A stretch of DNA of 64,000 nt from Limnohabitans parvus II-B4. Lineage in GTDB: Bacteria > Pseudomonadota > Gammaproteobacteria > Burkholderiales > Burkholderiaceae_C. Below are positions 45,692 through 56,547 of this stretch, in pieces. Where the stretch lies: positions 186,001 through 250,000 of the forward strand of contig NZ_NESN01000002.1 of NCBI RefSeq assembly GCF_003063455.1. Direction: 5' to 3'. Below the pieces are notes generated by a model. That model made no database searches. It was given only the letters and a program-made list of their open reading frames with translations, and was not told where the DNA came from. The position numbers and the translations under genes were made by a program. Numbering within the stretch: position 1 is the stretch's first letter; each line of letters opens with the position of its first letter.

Positions 45692-46096
45692 TTAGATACG
45701 ACGGCGCTTTTGAGGGCGGCAGCCGTTGTGCGGAACGGGTGTCACATCAGCGATGGATGTAATGCGGATACCCAATGCACCCAGGGCACGAACCGAAGAC
45801 TCGCGACCAGGACCGGGGCCCTTGATTTCGACGTCCAGGTTTTTGATGCCTTGTTCTTGTGCTGCACGACCAGCGACTTCGGAGGCAACCTGTGCGGCGA
45901 AAGGTGTCGATTTACGCGAACCTTTGAAGCCTTGGCCACCCGATGAAGCCCACGACAAGGCATTGCCTTGACGATCGGTGATCGTGATGATGGTGTTGTT
46001 GAAAGAAGCGTGAACGTGTGCAATGCCGTCAGCAATGTTCTTGCGGACTTTTTTACGAACGCGTTGCGATGCGCTGCTTGATTGTGCTTTAGCCAT
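45692..46096 (-). CDS. rpsK: 30S ribosomal protein S11
   Basis: Platform protein of the small subunit, 134 residues. Conserved [41 protein letters not shown] and [18 protein letters not shown] at the C-terminus. 19 bp after rpsM; 85 bp before rpsD. Confidence 0.98.
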   Translation of the reverse strand: MAKAQSSSASQRVRKKVRKNIADGIAHVHASFNNTIITITDRQGNALSWASSGGQGFKGSRKSTPFAAQVASEVAGRAAQEQGIKNLDVEIKGPGPGRESSVRALGALGIRITSIADVTPVPHNGCRPQKRRRI

Positions 46097-46115
46097 AGTG
46101 GTCTCTCAATCCTGC

Positions 46116-46481
46116 TTATTTCTTCAGAGCCGCTGCACCTTTGCGCGGACCCTTACGAGTACGTGCATTGGTACGTGTACGCTGGCCGCGCATTGGCAAA
46201 CCGCGACGGTGACGGAAACCACGATAGCAACCAATGTCCATCAAACGCTTGATGTTCATGGTAGTTTCGCGACGCAGATCACCTTCGATGGTGAAAGCTG
46301 CGATTTGATCGCGAATTTTCTCGAGATCAGCGTCCGTCAGATCTTTGATCTTTTTGGAATAAGCGATGCCAGAGGCCTCGCAAATTTGTCGAGCGCGGGT
46401 GCGACCAATACCGAAGATGGCGGTCAAGCCAATCTCAGCATGTTTGTGCGGCGGAATGTTGATGCCAGCGATACGTGCCAT
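46116..46481 (-). CDS. rpsM: 30S ribosomal protein S13
   Basis: Head protein contacting P-site tRNA and L5, 121 residues. [20 protein letters not shown] start, [18 protein letters not shown], and C-terminal [20 protein letters not shown]. It follows rpmJ by 24 bp and is conventionally the first gene of the alpha operon. Confidence 0.98.
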   Translation of the reverse strand: MARIAGINIPPHKHAEIGLTAIFGIGRTRARQICEASGIAYSKKIKDLTDADLEKIRDQIAAFTIEGDLRRETTMNIKRLMDIGCYRGFRHRRGLPMRGQRTRTNARTRKGPRKGAAALKK

Positions 46482-46505
46482 TTTCGTCCTCTAAAACTAA
46501 TTCAA

Positions 46506-46619
46506 TCAGCCTTGACGCTGCTTGTGACGTGGATCTGTGCAAATCACACGAACAACGCCTTTACGGCGAATGATTTTGCAGTTGCGGCAAATTTTTTTCA
46601 CCGAAGCCGAAACTCTCAT
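46506..46619 (-). CDS. rpmJ: 50S ribosomal protein L36
   Basis: 37-residue zinc-ribbon protein of the large subunit. Reads [20 protein letters not shown], then [17 protein letters not shown]. The CxxC (Cys11, Cys14), Cys27 and His32 give the zinc-binding form. ATG at 46619 with AGGAG about 8 bases upstream. A 197-bp spacer separates it from secY; there is no infA in that spacer. Confidence 0.97.
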   Translation of the reverse strand: MRVSASVKKICRNCKIIRRKGVVRVICTDPRHKQRQG

Positions 46620-46816
46620 GGTTTTCTCCTAAAACTCATCGTTACCCGGACTTTTTCAGACCAGGTGAAATTTGTGGCCCCACACCAAAGCACGGGGATT
46701 CTTTACCGAAACAATCTGGTTGAAATCAGGCTTTACTGCCCCGCCTTTCAACACACCATCACAACAGACAACTTCTCAGACCTTTGTTGCTGCAAGATTA
46801 AAGTCTTGCGAAACGA
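46620..46816 (-). promoter_or_regulatory. secY-rpmJ spacer, infA absent; possible alpha-operon promoter region
   Basis: 197 bp without a coding frame for IF-1 on the minus strand. It is AT-richer than the flanks and long for this operon, so a separate promoter for rpmJ and the alpha operon is likely, but I see no unambiguous -35/-10 pair. Confidence 0.4.
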
Positions 46817-48136
46817 TCAGGACTTGAAACTGGCTTTCTTTAGAAGCGAGTCGTACTGTTGTGACATCAAATAATTTTGTACTTGCGCCATGAAATCCAT
46901 GGTCACGACCACAATGATGAGCAACGATGTGCCACCAAAGTAAAACGGAACATTATATTTCAGAATCAAGAACTCAGGCAGCAAACAAACAAACGTGATG
47001 TATGCAGCACCAGCCATTGTCAAACGCAGCAAGATCTTGTCGATGTATCGAGCAGTCTGATCACCTGGGCGAATGCCGGGAATGAACGCGCCACTCTTCT
47101 TGAGGTTATCTGCTGTTTCACGGCTGTTGAAAACCAACGCTGTGTAGAAAAAGCAGAAAAACACAATGGCTGCTGCATACAACATGACATAGATCGGTTG
47201 ACCTGGTGTCAAGCTGCTTGAAACATCCTTGAAGAAACGGACAACCACGCTGTCTGTTTCACCAGAACTGAACCAATTGATCACTGTCGCCGGCAACAAA
47301 ATGATCGATGAAGCAAAAATGGGAGGAATCACACCGGCCATGTTCAACTTCAATGGCAAGTGCGAAGACTGGCCACCATAAACTTTGTTACCTACCTGAC
47401 GGCGTGCATAGTTGACCAATATCTTGCGCTGGCCGCGTTCAACGAACACCACAAAATAAGTCACCAGAACAACCACAGCAATGATCAGAATTGACACCAG
47501 TGGATTCATGGCACCTGTGCGCACGAGCTCAAACAGCCCACCCAATGCACTTGGCAAACCTGCAGCAATACCTGCAAAAATCAGGATCGAAATACCATTC
47601 CCGAGGCCACGCTCTGTAATTTGTTCGCCCAACCACATCAGGAACATCGTTCCAGCAGTCAAACTAACCACCGCAGTCATACGGAAACCGAATCCAGGAT
47701 TGATCACCAAGCCTGCAGAAGCTTCCAACGCTACAGCAATACCCAAAGACTGAAACACCGCCAAGCCCAATGCGCCAAAACGCGTGTATTGGGTAATTTT
47801 GCGACGCCCTGCCTCGCCTTCTTTCTTCATTTGCTCAAAAGCAGGAAGAACGTACGTCAGCAATTGCATCACGATGGATGCAGAGATGTAAGGCATGATG
47901 CCCAAGGCGAACACGGTAAACCGCGACAAAGCACCACCCGAGAACATGTTGAACAAGCTCAGGATGCCGCCTTGTTGTCCGTTGAACAACTGCTTCAGTT
48001 GCGCAGGATCAATACCCGGGACAGGAATGTGCGCGCCAGCACGGTAAACGACCAGCGCGAGCAGCAAGAAGACCAGCCGACGACGGAGGTCGCCGAACTT
48101 GCCTGCTTTGGCTGTCTGATTAGCGCTGGTTGCCAC
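46817..48136 (-). CDS. secY: Preprotein translocase subunit SecY
   Basis: Channel subunit of the Sec translocon, 439 residues with ten membrane helices expected. Recognised blocks: [20 protein letters not shown] near the N-terminus, the plug region [40 protein letters not shown], and the cytosolic loop [20 protein letters not shown]. Helix 7-10 region [20 protein letters not shown]. Located between rplO and rpmJ at the end of the spc operon. Confidence 0.98.
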   Translation of the reverse strand: MATSANQTAKAGKFGDLRRRLVFLLLALVVYRAGAHIPVPGIDPAQLKQLFNGQQGGILSLFNMFSGGALSRFTVFALGIMPYISASIVMQLLTYVLPAFEQMKKEGEAGRRKITQYTRFGALGLAVFQSLGIAVALEASAGLVINPGFGFRMTAVVSLTAGTMFLMWLGEQITERGLGNGISILIFAGIAAGLPSALGGLFELVRTGAMNPLVSILIIAVVVLVTYFVVFVERGQRKILVNYARRQVGNKVYGGQSSHLPLKLNMAGVIPPIFASSIILLPATVINWFSSGETDSVVVRFFKDVSSSLTPGQPIYVMLYAAAIVFFCFFYTALVFNSRETADNLKKSGAFIPGIRPGDQTARYIDKILLRLTMAGAAYITFVCLLPEFLILKYNVPFYFGGTSLLIIVVVTMDFMAQVQNYLMSQQYDSLLKKASFKS

Positions 48137-48161
48137 GATGCTTCTCGACTTTTGTCAACAT

Positions 48162-48593
48162 TCAGGCGACGGAGCCACCGGCAGCTTCAATCGCTGCTTT
48201 GGCACCTGCTGTCGCACCAATACCTGTCAATTTGACAGCTTTTGCGAGCTCACCAGACTTGATCACTTTGACCACTTTGGCCATTTGCGACACCAGACCA
48301 GCTTGCTTCAAAGTCAACACATCGACTTCAGCCAAGTCCAAACGGGCCAGGGTAGTCAAAGTGATTTCTGCGTTGTACTTGAGCAAATGCGACTTGAAGC
48401 CACGCTTGGGCAGACGGCGCTGCAAAGGCATTTGACCGCCTTCGAAGCCCACCTTGTGGTAGCCGCCCGAACGGGATTTTTGACCTTTGTGACCACGGCC
48501 TGCGGTTTTACCCAGACCCGAACCGATACCACGGCCTACGCGGCGAGGTGCGTGCTTGGAGCCTTCTGCGGGCTTGATGCTATTGAGTTCCAT
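48162..48593 (-). CDS. rplO: 50S ribosomal protein L15
   Basis: Late-assembly large-subunit protein, 143 residues from the second of two ATGs ([20 protein letters not shown]), which sits better with the AAGAGG ribosome binding site; starting at 48596 adds one Met. Glycine/arginine-rich N-terminus [20 protein letters not shown] is typical. 25 bp before secY. Confidence 0.97.
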   Translation of the reverse strand: MELNSIKPAEGSKHAPRRVGRGIGSGLGKTAGRGHKGQKSRSGGYHKVGFEGGQMPLQRRLPKRGFKSHLLKYNAEITLTTLARLDLAEVDVLTLKQAGLVSQMAKVVKVIKSGELAKAVKLTGIGATAGAKAAIEAAGGSVA

Positions 48594-48603
48594 CATCGGC
48601 CTC

Positions 48604-48786
48604 TTAGAGAACTTTGACCAGATAGCTGATCTTGTTGATCATGCCGCGCACTGCGGGTGTGTCCTGCAGCTCACTCACGGAGTTGAGCTTGCGCAGACCC
48701 AAGCCACGAACAGTGGCGCGGTGCGAAACTTTGGTGCCAATCGGGCTGCGAACCAGTTGGACTTTCACGGTTGATTGTGTCGTCAT
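48604..48786 (-). CDS. rpmD: 50S ribosomal protein L30
   Basis: 60-residue large-subunit protein. [20 protein letters not shown] then [20 protein letters not shown] are the family pattern. Spc operon order rpsE-rpmD-rplO is kept; 14 bp after rpsE. Confidence 0.97.
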   Translation of the reverse strand: MTTQSTVKVQLVRSPIGTKVSHRATVRGLGLRKLNSVSELQDTPAVRGMINKISYLVKVL

Positions 48787-48800
48787 GTTCGTTCTCCGGT

Positions 48801-49319
48801 TCAGCCGAACAGCTCTTCAACAGACTTGCCACGCTTGGCAGCCACGTTGGAAGCTGTCGTGCAATTGGACAAAGCGTCCAAAGTGGCACGAACCATGTTG
48901 TAAGGGTTGGACGAACCATGGCTCTTGGCCACGATGTCGGTGATACCCACCACTTCGAACACAGCACGCATAGGACCACCAGCGATAATGCCGGTACCCT
49001 TCGGCGCTGGAGCCATCATGACGCGGGCTGCGCCGTGATGACCGTGCACAGCATGGTGAATCGTGCCATTTTTGAGGTGGACTTTGGCCAGGTTGCGACG
49101 GGCTTCTTCCATCGCTTTTTGCACAGCTGCAGGCACTTCTTTTGACTTGCCTTTGCCCATGCCCACTTTGCCATCGCCATCACCCACCACGGTCAATGCG
49201 GCGAAACCCAAGATACGGCCACCCTTGACCACTTTGGTCACGCGGTTGACCGCGATCATCTTTTCGCGCAGACCGTCTTCAGGACCGTCGCTCTGCGGTT
49301 TTGCTGTAAATTTAGCCAT
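48801..49319 (-). CDS. rpsE: 30S ribosomal protein S5
   Basis: Decoding-fidelity protein of the small subunit, 172 residues. Double-stranded RNA-binding-like N-domain with [20 protein letters not shown] and [21 protein letters not shown]-domain with [19 protein letters not shown] and [13 protein letters not shown]. The spectinomycin-binding loop shows the common wild-type VVKGGR. Confidence 0.98.
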   Translation of the reverse strand: MAKFTAKPQSDGPEDGLREKMIAVNRVTKVVKGGRILGFAALTVVGDGDGKVGMGKGKSKEVPAAVQKAMEEARRNLAKVHLKNGTIHHAVHGHHGAARVMMAPAPKGTGIIAGGPMRAVFEVVGITDIVAKSHGSSNPYNMVRATLDALSNCTTASNVAAKRGKSVEELFG

Positions 49320-49336
49320 TTGTAATTCCGATCCGT

Positions 49337-49702
49337 TTAGAACTGCAGACCTGCTTCACGGGCTGCTTCGGCCAAAGCCTTGACACGACCGTGGTAAGCG
49401 AAACCTGCGCGGTCGAAGGCGACCTTCTCAACGCCAGCAGCTTTTGCTTTTTCAGCAATGCGCTTGCCAATGACGGCGGCAGCAGCGGCATTGCCGCCTT
49501 TGCCTGTAGCGCCCAAAGCCGTGCGCACTTCGGCTTCGGCAGTGGATGCACTGGCCAACACTTTGGTACCGCAGCCAGAGATAACGCTGGCGTAGATATG
49601 CAGGTTGGTGCGGTTCACGGTCAAACGGGCTACGCCTTGCTGTGCAATGCGGATGCGTGTTTGACGTGCACGACGGAGACGCTGCTCTTTCTTGGTCAAC
49701 AT
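49337..49702 (-). CDS. rplR: 50S ribosomal protein L18
   Basis: 5S rRNA-binding protein, 121 residues. [20 protein letters not shown] start, [16 protein letters not shown], and C-terminal [20 protein letters not shown]. 17 bp before rpsE. Confidence 0.98.
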   Translation of the reverse strand: MLTKKEQRLRRARQTRIRIAQQGVARLTVNRTNLHIYASVISGCGTKVLASASTAEAEVRTALGATGKGGNAAAAAVIGKRIAEKAKAAGVEKVAFDRAGFAYHGRVKALAEAAREAGLQF

Positions 49703-49713
49703 GATGCAGCTCC

Positions 49714-50247
49714 TTATTTCTTCTTAGTCTCTTTGATCGTGATCTTCTCATCCGAATAACGGATGCCCTTGCCTTTGTAAGGCTCAGGAGGACGAACAGC
49801 ACGGATCTCAGCAGCAATTTGGCCAACACGTTGCCGGTCGGCACCCTTGATCACGATTTCAGTCGCGGTTGGGGTGGCCACCGTGATGCCAGCAGGCATA
49901 TCGATGTTGACAGGATGTGAGTAACCAACAGCCAGGTTCAATTTGGCGCCAGAGGCAGCCGCCTTGTAACCCACACCGACCAGGTTCAGCTTCTTCTCAA
50001 AGCCTTTGGTCACGCCAGTCACCATGTTGTTCACCAGCTGACGCAAGGTGCCACTCATGGCATTGGCTTCACGCGAATCATTGGCAGGGGCAAAGCTCAG
50101 CTTGCCACCTTCGTTGCTCACGGTCACCAGCATGTTGGATGCGATGGCCAATTGACCACCGGCGCCCTTCACACTGATTTGATCTTGTTTGATCGACACA
50201 TCCACACCAGCGGGGATGGTCACAGGCATTTTTCCTACGCGGGACAT
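49714..50247 (-). CDS. rplF: 50S ribosomal protein L6
   Basis: Large-subunit protein near the GTPase centre, 177 residues from the ATG at 50247 ([19 protein letters not shown]), preceded by AAAGGGAG; a longer frame upstream to 50304 is discarded. The C-terminal signature [18 protein letters not shown] is intact. Confidence 0.98.
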   Translation of the reverse strand: MSRVGKMPVTIPAGVDVSIKQDQISVKGAGGQLAIASNMLVTVSNEGGKLSFAPANDSREANAMSGTLRQLVNNMVTGVTKGFEKKLNLVGVGYKAAASGAKLNLAVGYSHPVNIDMPAGITVATPTATEIVIKGADRQRVGQIAAEIRAVRPPEPYKGKGIRYSDEKITIKETKKK

Positions 50248-50260
50248 TCTTTTTCTCCCT

Positions 50261-50656
50261 TTAAGCGACGTAGCACAGCACTTCGCCGCCGACGCCGGCT
50301 GCACGTGCTTTGCGATCAGTCATCACACCCTGAGGCGTGGTGACGATGGCCACGCCCAAGCCGTTTTGGACTTGAGGAATAGCATCACGGCCTTTGTACA
50401 CACGCAGGCCAGGACGGCTCACGCGCTCAATACGCTCGATGACCGGACGGCCAGCGTAGTACTTCAGGGCGATTTCGAGGGTGGCTTTGCCATCTTCGGT
50501 TTTGACTTGGAAGCCATCAATGTAGCCTTCATCTTTCAGCACTTGGGCGATGGCGACCTTCACTTTGGAAGATGGAACCAACACGTTGGCTTTTGACACC
50601 ATTTGTGCGTTACGGATGCGGGTCAACAGATCGGCAATAGGATCACTCATGCTCAT
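50261..50656 (-). CDS. rpsH: 30S ribosomal protein S8
   Basis: 16S rRNA-binding assembly protein and, in E. coli, repressor of the spc operon; 131 residues. Begins [20 protein letters not shown], ends [20 protein letters not shown]. 13 bp before rplF. Confidence 0.98.
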   Translation of the reverse strand: MSMSDPIADLLTRIRNAQMVSKANVLVPSSKVKVAIAQVLKDEGYIDGFQVKTEDGKATLEIALKYYAGRPVIERIERVSRPGLRVYKGRDAIPQVQNGLGVAIVTTPQGVMTDRKARAAGVGGEVLCYVA

Positions 50657-50674
50657 GTTGTTATCTCCTGCCGA

Positions 50675-50980
50675 TTACCAGCTGGCCTTGGTCACGCCCG
50701 GAATGTTGCCTGCGAAGGCTAATTCACGGATCTTGGCGCGGCCCAGACCAAATTGACGGAACGTACCGCGTGGGCGACCGGTGATTTCACAGCGGTTGCG
50801 TTGGCGGGTCGGGTTGGCGTTGCGCGGGAGCTTTTGCAGACCCAGACGGGCGGCTGCACGCTCTTCATCGCTGCGCTTGGCATCGTTGGCGATGGCTTTC
50901 AATTCCGCGTATTTTTTCGCGTACTTTGCTGCCAGTTTTTCACGCTTGAGCTCACGCTCGATCAAAGCTACTTTAGCCAC
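50675..50980 (-). CDS. rpsN: 30S ribosomal protein S14
   Basis: Small-subunit head protein, 101 residues, starting with GTG at 50980 (GTG GCT AAA), fixed by GAGGTG just upstream. Zinc-independent long form: no CxxC pairs, with [20 protein letters not shown] and [19 protein letters not shown]. Between rplE and rpsH as usual. Confidence 0.96.
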   Translation of the reverse strand: MAKVALIERELKREKLAAKYAKKYAELKAIANDAKRSDEERAAARLGLQKLPRNANPTRQRNRCEITGRPRGTFRQFGLGRAKIRELAFAGNIPGVTKASW

Positions 50981-50988
50981 GTGACACC

Positions 50989-51528
50989 TCAGTTCTTGAA
51001 GGGGAAGCGGAAAGCTGTCAAGAGCGCTTTGCACTCTTCATCAGACTTGGCCGTTGTGGTGATGCTGATGTTGAGACCGCGCAAGGCATCAACCTTGTCG
51101 TACTCAATCTCAGGGAAAATGATCTGCTCTTTAACGCCGATGTTGTAGTTGCCACGGCCATCAAATGCGCGACCAGAGATACCACGGAAGTCACGAACGC
51201 GAGGCAAAGCCACGGTCACGAAACGGTCCAGGAATTCATACATCTGAACGCCACGCAATGTCACCATGCAACCGATAGGCTGTTGCTCACGGATCTTGAA
51301 ACCGGCAATGGCTTTCTTGGCCTTGGTCACCACAGGCTTCTGGCCTGCGATTTTGGTCAAGTCGCTCACAGCGTGGTCCATGACTTTTTTGTCAGCCACC
51401 GCTTCAGACACACCCATATTCAAGGTGATCTTGGTGATGCGAGGAACCTGCATAGGCGACTTGTAGCCAAATTTGGCTGTCAATTCGGCAGCGATTTTCT
51501 CGCGGAAGATTTGTTGCAAACGTGCCAT
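50989..51528 (-). CDS. rplE: 50S ribosomal protein L5
   Basis: 5S rRNA-binding protein of the central protuberance, 179 residues from the ATG at 51528. The ATG two codons earlier (51534) overlaps the rplX end but is only 2 bases from the AGGTG site. Blocks: [57 protein letters not shown] and the C-terminal [17 protein letters not shown]. Confidence 0.97.
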   Translation of the reverse strand: MARLQQIFREKIAAELTAKFGYKSPMQVPRITKITLNMGVSEAVADKKVMDHAVSDLTKIAGQKPVVTKAKKAIAGFKIREQQPIGCMVTLRGVQMYEFLDRFVTVALPRVRDFRGISGRAFDGRGNYNIGVKEQIIFPEIEYDKVDALRGLNISITTTAKSDEECKALLTAFRFPFKN

Positions 51529-51530
51529 GC

Positions 51531-51851
51531 TCATGCCACCTTGATTTCTTCGCCGCTCGACTTGTAAACGCGAACGCGTTTGCCGTCAGCTTGCAGCTTG
51601 ATGCCCACGCGATCAGCCTTGCCTGTTGCGACGTTGAAAATCGCCACATTGGATTGGTGAATCGGCATGGCCTTTTCGATGATGCCGCCAGTTGTGCCCT
51701 TCATAGGGTTTGGCTTGGCGTGCTTCTTAACGAGGTTCACACCTTCAATCACGAGGTGTGAATCGCTGGCGCGCAACGACACTGTGCCGCGCTTGCCTTT
51801 GTCACGACCTGTGATGACGATGATCTCGTCGCCTTTGCGAATCTTGTTCAT
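51531..51851 (-). CDS. rplX: 50S ribosomal protein L24
   Basis: Assembly-initiating large-subunit protein with a KOW motif, 106 residues. [20 protein letters not shown] is the KOW segment; [20 protein letters not shown] follows. 9 bp after rplN and coupled to rplE. Confidence 0.98.
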   Translation of the reverse strand: MNKIRKGDEIIVITGRDKGKRGTVSLRASDSHLVIEGVNLVKKHAKPNPMKGTTGGIIEKAMPIHQSNVAIFNVATGKADRVGIKLQADGKRVRVYKSSGEEIKVA

Positions 51852-51860
51852 GGCGCGTCC

Positions 51861-52229
51861 TTACAGTACTTCAGGAGCCAGGGACACGATCTTCATGAAC
51901 TTCTCGGTACGCAGTTCACGCGTGACCGGGCCGAAGATGCGGGTGCCGATAGGCTCCAACTTGGCATTCAGCAACACAGCAGCATTGCCATCGAATTTGA
52001 TGAGGGAGCCATCGCCACGGCGGATGCCCTTGGCCGTACGAACCACCACAGCACTGTAGATCTCGCCTTTTTTGACGCGACCACGTGGAGCGGCTTCTTT
52101 GATGCTCACTTTGATGATGTCGCCAACACTTGCATAGCGACGCTTAGACCCGCCGAGCACCTTAATGCACAGCACGGACTTGGCGCCGGTGTTGTCGGCC
52201 ACATCCAACCGAGATTCTGTCTGGATCAT
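51861..52229 (-). CDS. rplN: 50S ribosomal protein L14
   Basis: Large-subunit interface protein, 122 residues from the ATG at 52229 ([20 protein letters not shown]). Signature [20 protein letters not shown] and C-terminal [20 protein letters not shown]. It is the first gene of the spc operon here: a promoter lies about 150 bp upstream and the next gene upstream is glpD, not rpsQ. Confidence 0.98.
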   Translation of the reverse strand: MIQTESRLDVADNTGAKSVLCIKVLGGSKRRYASVGDIIKVSIKEAAPRGRVKKGEIYSAVVVRTAKGIRRGDGSLIKFDGNAAVLLNAKLEPIGTRIFGPVTRELRTEKFMKIVSLAPEVL

Positions 52230-52376
52230 TTCTTTATTCCCAACTTGTATTTCTTGCCAGCCAGCCTTACAGCCAACCAACAGAAATCAGTCTTGGACCC
52301 GTCATTCACACCGCGAACCACTCGCAGCGCTTCTGTTTGGGCAGATACTTACGCCTTTTGCAAAGCGAAGCCCTCG

Positions 52377-52405
52377 ATTATGTCTGAAAAAATCAAGGGA
52401 TGCAA
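52377..52405 (-). promoter_or_regulatory. Promoter of the spc ribosomal operon
   Basis: Minus strand TTGCAT (52400-52405), 17-bp spacer, CATAAT (52377-52382). This gives a leader of roughly 140 nt before rplN. Good match in sequence and spacing. Confidence 0.75.
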
Positions 52406-52502
52406 CGTCTTTTGAAAATAATTTCCCATGACCCACCCAGTTCCCGCGCCTTTGGCGTGTGCAAAGGGGGCATTTCGGGCGGCCACAGCCATTTAGCCGG
52501 AC

Positions 52503-54119
52503 TCACGGACACCGCGCATAGTCCTCAGCCAAAGCCTCAAATGCAGCCAAACCGGGGTCAATGCCCAATTCTTCTTGCAGAATCTGCGCGACTCTGGGTG
52601 CTAGGGCTTTGGCCAGTGCAGCATCCAGGAACAGGCACCTGGAGCGCCTGGCCAAGACATCCTCGACACTCCTCGCGTATTCATAACGCGCCGCGAACCG
52701 AACCATGCCCTCCGTCAAACCCGGTGCCAACGAGGTTTCACCACCGGGCAAGGCAGTGACCCACCCCTGCTCTGTTCCATATAGATGTAAACCTGCCGAA
52801 CGGGCCAAAGCTACGCCAAGACCATCTGCTCGGGGGGCCCCAACCAATTGGTCGGCAGCGGCCATCACGCGGACAGGCATTTTCAGACCCGCCTGACGTC
52901 GAGCTTGGCGCAGCACATCCTCTGCCATGGCATGGTATGTGGTCCATTTGCCACCGGTCACCGACACCAGGCCCGTAGGGGAAACCTCCACATGATGCTC
53001 ACGGCTGATGCTTTGGGTTGCCCCCGCAGATGCGGCCACAGTCGCTTCGGCCTTGACCAAGGGGCGCAGCCCAGCCCATGCACTCAATACATCCTCCCGT
53101 CGGGGGGCTTTTTGCAAATACCGACCCGCTTCGTTCAGGATCAGATCGACCTCTTCGCTGACCGGGCGGGGTTCTTGGGGGGCATCTTCGCGCGCCGTAT
53201 CGGTTGTACCCAACAGCACTTTGCCCATCCAGGGTACCGCAAACAACACCCGACCATCGGCTGTTTTAGGCACAAGCAAAGCCTTTTCACCAGGCCAAAA
53301 CGATGCATCGACCACCAAATGCACCCCTTGACTGGGAGCCACCAGATCGGGCAAGACCTGCCCACGCTGACGGCCATCTGCCAAACGCAAGCCATCGACC
53401 CACACCCCGGTGGCATTGACCACGCATTGGGCTCTGACATCGAACTCGGCACCTTGTTCTGCATCTTTCGCTCGCACCCCCACGACACGCCCATCTTCAT
53501 ACATGAGGCTTTGTACGGCCACATGGTTGATCACGCACGCGCCCTCTCGGGCTGCGGTGCGAGCCAAAGCGACAGCCAGACGGGCATCGTCAAACTGCCC
53601 ATCCCAATACTGCACGCCGCCGCGCAAACCGTCGGTGCGAACACCCGCAATAACAGCCTGCGTCGCCTGGGCATCCAAAAATTCAGTCTTGCCCAAACTG
53701 GCCGAAGCGGCCAACCACTCGTACAGCTTAAGCCCCATCCCATAAAACGCCTGCTCTCCAAAGCGGTAGGTGGGCATCACAAAGGCCAAGGGTTGCGCCA
53801 GATGGGGCGCACGTTCGAGTAAAGCCCGACGCTCATGCAGCGCCTCGCGCACCAAAGGCCAATGGCCTTGCGCCAGGTAACGCACCCCGCCGTGCACCAA
53901 TTTGGTAGACCGGGATGACGTGCCTTGCGCCAAATCCTGCGCCTCCAATAACGCCACGGTCAGCCCTTCACTGGCCGCTTGCAGCGCAACGCCCAAGCCA
54001 GTCGCCCCACCGCCGACCACCACCAAATCCCAAATCACGGGCGCTTGCAAACGGGTCAGTAAATCCTCCCGCAGGCTTTGCAACGGGGCGGTCAACGCGT
54101 CTCGGTCTTTGTTCACCAC
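52503..54119 (-). CDS. glpD: Glycerol-3-phosphate dehydrogenase (aerobic)
   Basis: FAD-dependent membrane-associated enzyme oxidising glycerol 3-phosphate to dihydroxyacetone phosphate, passing electrons to ubiquinone. About 538 residues. The start is taken as GTG at 54119, one base after the glpK stop with AAGGA 5 bases upstream; GTG at 54116 is equally possible. FAD motif DLVVVGGGATGLGVALQA near residue 30; SSRSTKLVHGGVRYLAQG typical of GlpD; C-terminal domain with VTGGKWTTYHAMAEDVL. Co-transcribed with glpK. Confidence 0.94.
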   Translation of the reverse strand: MVNKDRDALTAPLQSLREDLLTRLQAPVIWDLVVVGGGATGLGVALQAASEGLTVALLEAQDLAQGTSSRSTKLVHGGVRYLAQGHWPLVREALHERRALLERAPHLAQPLAFVMPTYRFGEQAFYGMGLKLYEWLAASASLGKTEFLDAQATQAVIAGVRTDGLRGGVQYWDGQFDDARLAVALARTAAREGACVINHVAVQSLMYEDGRVVGVRAKDAEQGAEFDVRAQCVVNATGVWVDGLRLADGRQRGQVLPDLVAPSQGVHLVVDASFWPGEKALLVPKTADGRVLFAVPWMGKVLLGTTDTAREDAPQEPRPVSEEVDLILNEAGRYLQKAPRREDVLSAWAGLRPLVKAEATVAASAGATQSISREHHVEVSPTGLVSVTGGKWTTYHAMAEDVLRQARRQAGLKMPVRVMAAADQLVGAPRADGLGVALARSAGLHLYGTEQGWVTALPGGETSLAPGLTEGMVRFAARYEYARSVEDVLARRSRCLFLDAALAKALAPRVAQILQEELGIDPGLAAFEALAEDYARCP

Positions 54120-54120
54120 A

Positions 54121-55623
54121 TCAATCCTTGGCCCAAGCGCGAGAACGAGCCACCGCCTCACGCCAACGTTGTGTCATTTGCTGCCGTTGCTCGTCACCCC
54201 ATTCGGGCTCGAAACGGCGATCTTCTTGCCATTGCGTCGAAATCTCCTGAGCATCCGCCCAATAACCCGTCGCCAACCCTGCCAAATAGGCAGCGCCCAG
54301 CGCCGTGGTCTCAGTCACCCGACTGCGAACGACAGAGACACCCAGAACGTTGGCCTGAATTTGCATCAGCAAGTCATTGCGGGATGCCCCCCCATCCACC
54401 CGCAACTCTGTCAGCGCCAAGCCGCTGTCCGCGGCCATGGCTGAAAACACATCGGCCGTTTGCAAGGCAATGGCCTCCAAGGCGGCCCTGGCGATATGGG
54501 CACACCGTGTGCCACGGGTCATGCCCACCAAGGTGCCGCGCGCCTGCCCATCCCAGTCGGGTGCTCCCAAGCCCGCAAAGGCGGGGACCAGAAAAACATC
54601 ACCCGTATCGGGTACGCTGGCCGCCAGCGCCTCCACCTCTGGCGCGCTCTGAATGATCTGCAAGCCATCGCGCAGCCATTGCACCGTGGCACCCGCCATG
54701 AACACCGAGCCTTCCAGCGCATACGCCATAGGGCGAGCGGCATTGACAGGCCCGCGCCAAGCCACGGTGCTGAGCAACTGATGGCGACTCGCCACAGGCC
54801 GATCCCCCGTGTTCATCAGCATGAAGCACCCTGTGCCATATGTATTCTTGGCCATGCCGGGCTCAAAGCAGGCCTGACCGAACAAGGCGGCTTGCTGATC
54901 GCCCGCCCAACCTGCGATCGGAACAGCTTGGCCCAATAAATACGGTTCGGTTTCGGCCACGATGCCGCAGGAAGGCAACACCTGCGGCAACACAGACGCG
55001 GGAATGTTCAGCAAGGCCAATAAGTCGTTGTCCCAGCCCCCGGTTTTCAAGTTGAACAGCAGTGTGCGAGAGGCGTTGCTCGCATCCGTCGCGTGCACAC
55101 GTCCCCCGGTGAGCTGCCAAACCAGCCAGCTGTCCACCGTGCCGAAGGCCAGCTCGCCACGCTCTGCGCGAGCGCGGACGCCCGGCACATGATCCAACAG
55201 CCAGGCCAGCTTGGTGCCCGAAAAATAAGCATCCAGCACCAAGCCCGTCTTGCGCGCTATCGCGCCCGCATGCCCCGCCGCCCGCAAGGTCTCGCAATAC
55301 GCCACTGTCCTGCGGTCTTGCCAGACGATAGCTGGCGCAACGGGCTCACCCGTCCGGCGATCCCAAAGCACCGTTGTCTCTCGCTGGTTGGTGATGCCCA
55401 TCGCACGCAACTGAGCCGCCCCAATACCGGCCTGCGCCATGACGTCCTGCATGACGGCCAACTGCGTTTGCCAGATCTCGCGCGCGTCATGCTCCACCCA
55501 GCCCGGACGGGGAAAATGCTGAGCAAACTCGCGTTGAGCGATCGCCACGGCCTGTCCCGAGTGGTCAAACACCACCGCGCGCGAACTGGTCGTGCCCTGG
55601 TCCAAAGAAAGGATGTATTCCAT
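54121..55623 (-). CDS. glpK: Glycerol kinase
   Basis: Phosphorylates glycerol, trapping it in the cell; FGGY-family sugar kinase of 500 residues. N-terminal [20 protein letters not shown], the [15 protein letters not shown] substrate region, [20 protein letters not shown] and [14 protein letters not shown], and C-terminal [20 protein letters not shown] signature. glpD follows at once. No glpF permease or glpR regulator is beside them in the window. Confidence 0.97.
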   Translation of the reverse strand: MEYILSLDQGTTSSRAVVFDHSGQAVAIAQREFAQHFPRPGWVEHDAREIWQTQLAVMQDVMAQAGIGAAQLRAMGITNQRETTVLWDRRTGEPVAPAIVWQDRRTVAYCETLRAAGHAGAIARKTGLVLDAYFSGTKLAWLLDHVPGVRARAERGELAFGTVDSWLVWQLTGGRVHATDASNASRTLLFNLKTGGWDNDLLALLNIPASVLPQVLPSCGIVAETEPYLLGQAVPIAGWAGDQQAALFGQACFEPGMAKNTYGTGCFMLMNTGDRPVASRHQLLSTVAWRGPVNAARPMAYALEGSVFMAGATVQWLRDGLQIIQSAPEVEALAASVPDTGDVFLVPAFAGLGAPDWDGQARGTLVGMTRGTRCAHIARAALEAIALQTADVFSAMAADSGLALTELRVDGGASRNDLLMQIQANVLGVSVVRSRVTETTALGAAYLAGLATGYWADAQEISTQWQEDRRFEPEWGDEQRQQMTQRWREAVARSRAWAKD

Positions 55624-55711
55624 GGCGCAGAGACTAACGCAAACTGCGGCTCACAAACAGCGACAATGCTCCGATTGAGCCCACTTCACAGACACACCTG
55701 AGACACCCGTC

Positions 55712-56536
55712 ATGACCACGCCCTCACAACACATCGCCTTCATCGGCGGCGGCAACATGGCCAGCGCCATCATCGGCGGACTGATCCGCCAAGGCATGAA
55801 GCCTGACCAAATCACTGTGGTCGAACCCTTTGCTGAAACAGCCGCCAAATTGCACCAAAATTTCGGCATCACCGCCTTGCCCACGGCCAGTGCAGAACTG
55901 CTTCAAGCCACCTTGGTGGTCTGGGCGGTCAAACCCCAGATTTTCAGTCAGGCGGCTGAGCCTGTCATGTCGCACACCCGAGGTGCACTGCACCTGTCCG
56001 TGGCCGCAGGCATCCGCACCGACAGCATTTGTCGCTGGGTGGGCACCGAGCGCGTGGTGCGCTGCATGCCCAACACACCCGCCTTGGTGGGCCAAGGCAT
56101 CACCGGCTTGTTCCCATGCCCCTTGGTCTCCGCTTCCGACAAAGCACTGGTCGAACAAGTCATTGGCACCACAGGGCAATATGTGTGGGTCGACCAAGAG
56201 TCCAAACTGGATGCTGTGACCGCCTTGTCGGGCTCTGGCCCTGCCTATGTGTTTTATTTCCTTGAAGCCATGACCCAAGCAGGCGTGGGCATGGGGCTGA
56301 GCGCCGAGCAAGCCTACCAACTGGCTGTGGCCACTTTTTCGGGCGCATCGTCATTGGCTGCGGCATCGACCGAATCCCCCGAAGTGCTGCGCCAGCGGGT
56401 CACCTCCAAAGGCGGCACCACCTATGCGGCCATCACATCCTTGGATGACGCGGGTGTGAAAGCCTCGTTTGTGAAAGCCATGCAAGCGGCCGAAGTGCGG
56501 GCCCGCGAGCTGGGTGACGAATTCGGCAAGGCCTGA
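55712..56536 (+). CDS. proC: Pyrroline-5-carboxylate reductase
   Basis: Last step of proline synthesis, NAD(P)H-dependent, cytoplasmic; 274 residues. Rossmann motif IAFIGGGNMASAIIGGLI at the N-terminus, AVKPQIFSQA, VRCMPNTPALVGQGITGLF, and the C-terminal signature SGSGPAYVFYFLEAMTQAGV, RVTSKGGTTYAAITSLDDAG. Divergent from glpK across an 88-bp spacer. Confidence 0.97.
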   Translation: MTTPSQHIAFIGGGNMASAIIGGLIRQGMKPDQITVVEPFAETAAKLHQNFGITALPTASAELLQATLVVWAVKPQIFSQAAEPVMSHTRGALHLSVAAGIRTDSICRWVGTERVVRCMPNTPALVGQGITGLFPCPLVSASDKALVEQVIGTTGQYVWVDQESKLDAVTALSGSGPAYVFYFLEAMTQAGVGMGLSAEQAYQLAVATFSGASSLAAASTESPEVLRQRVTSKGGTTYAAITSLDDAGVKASFVKAMQAAEVRARELGDEFGKA

Positions 56537-56547
56537 AAACGCTGAGC

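Noticed and set aside
46620..46816. infA or an infA remnant between secY and rpmJ.
   Set aside because: The gap is shorter than infA and no IF-1-like residues are readable in any minus-strand frame.
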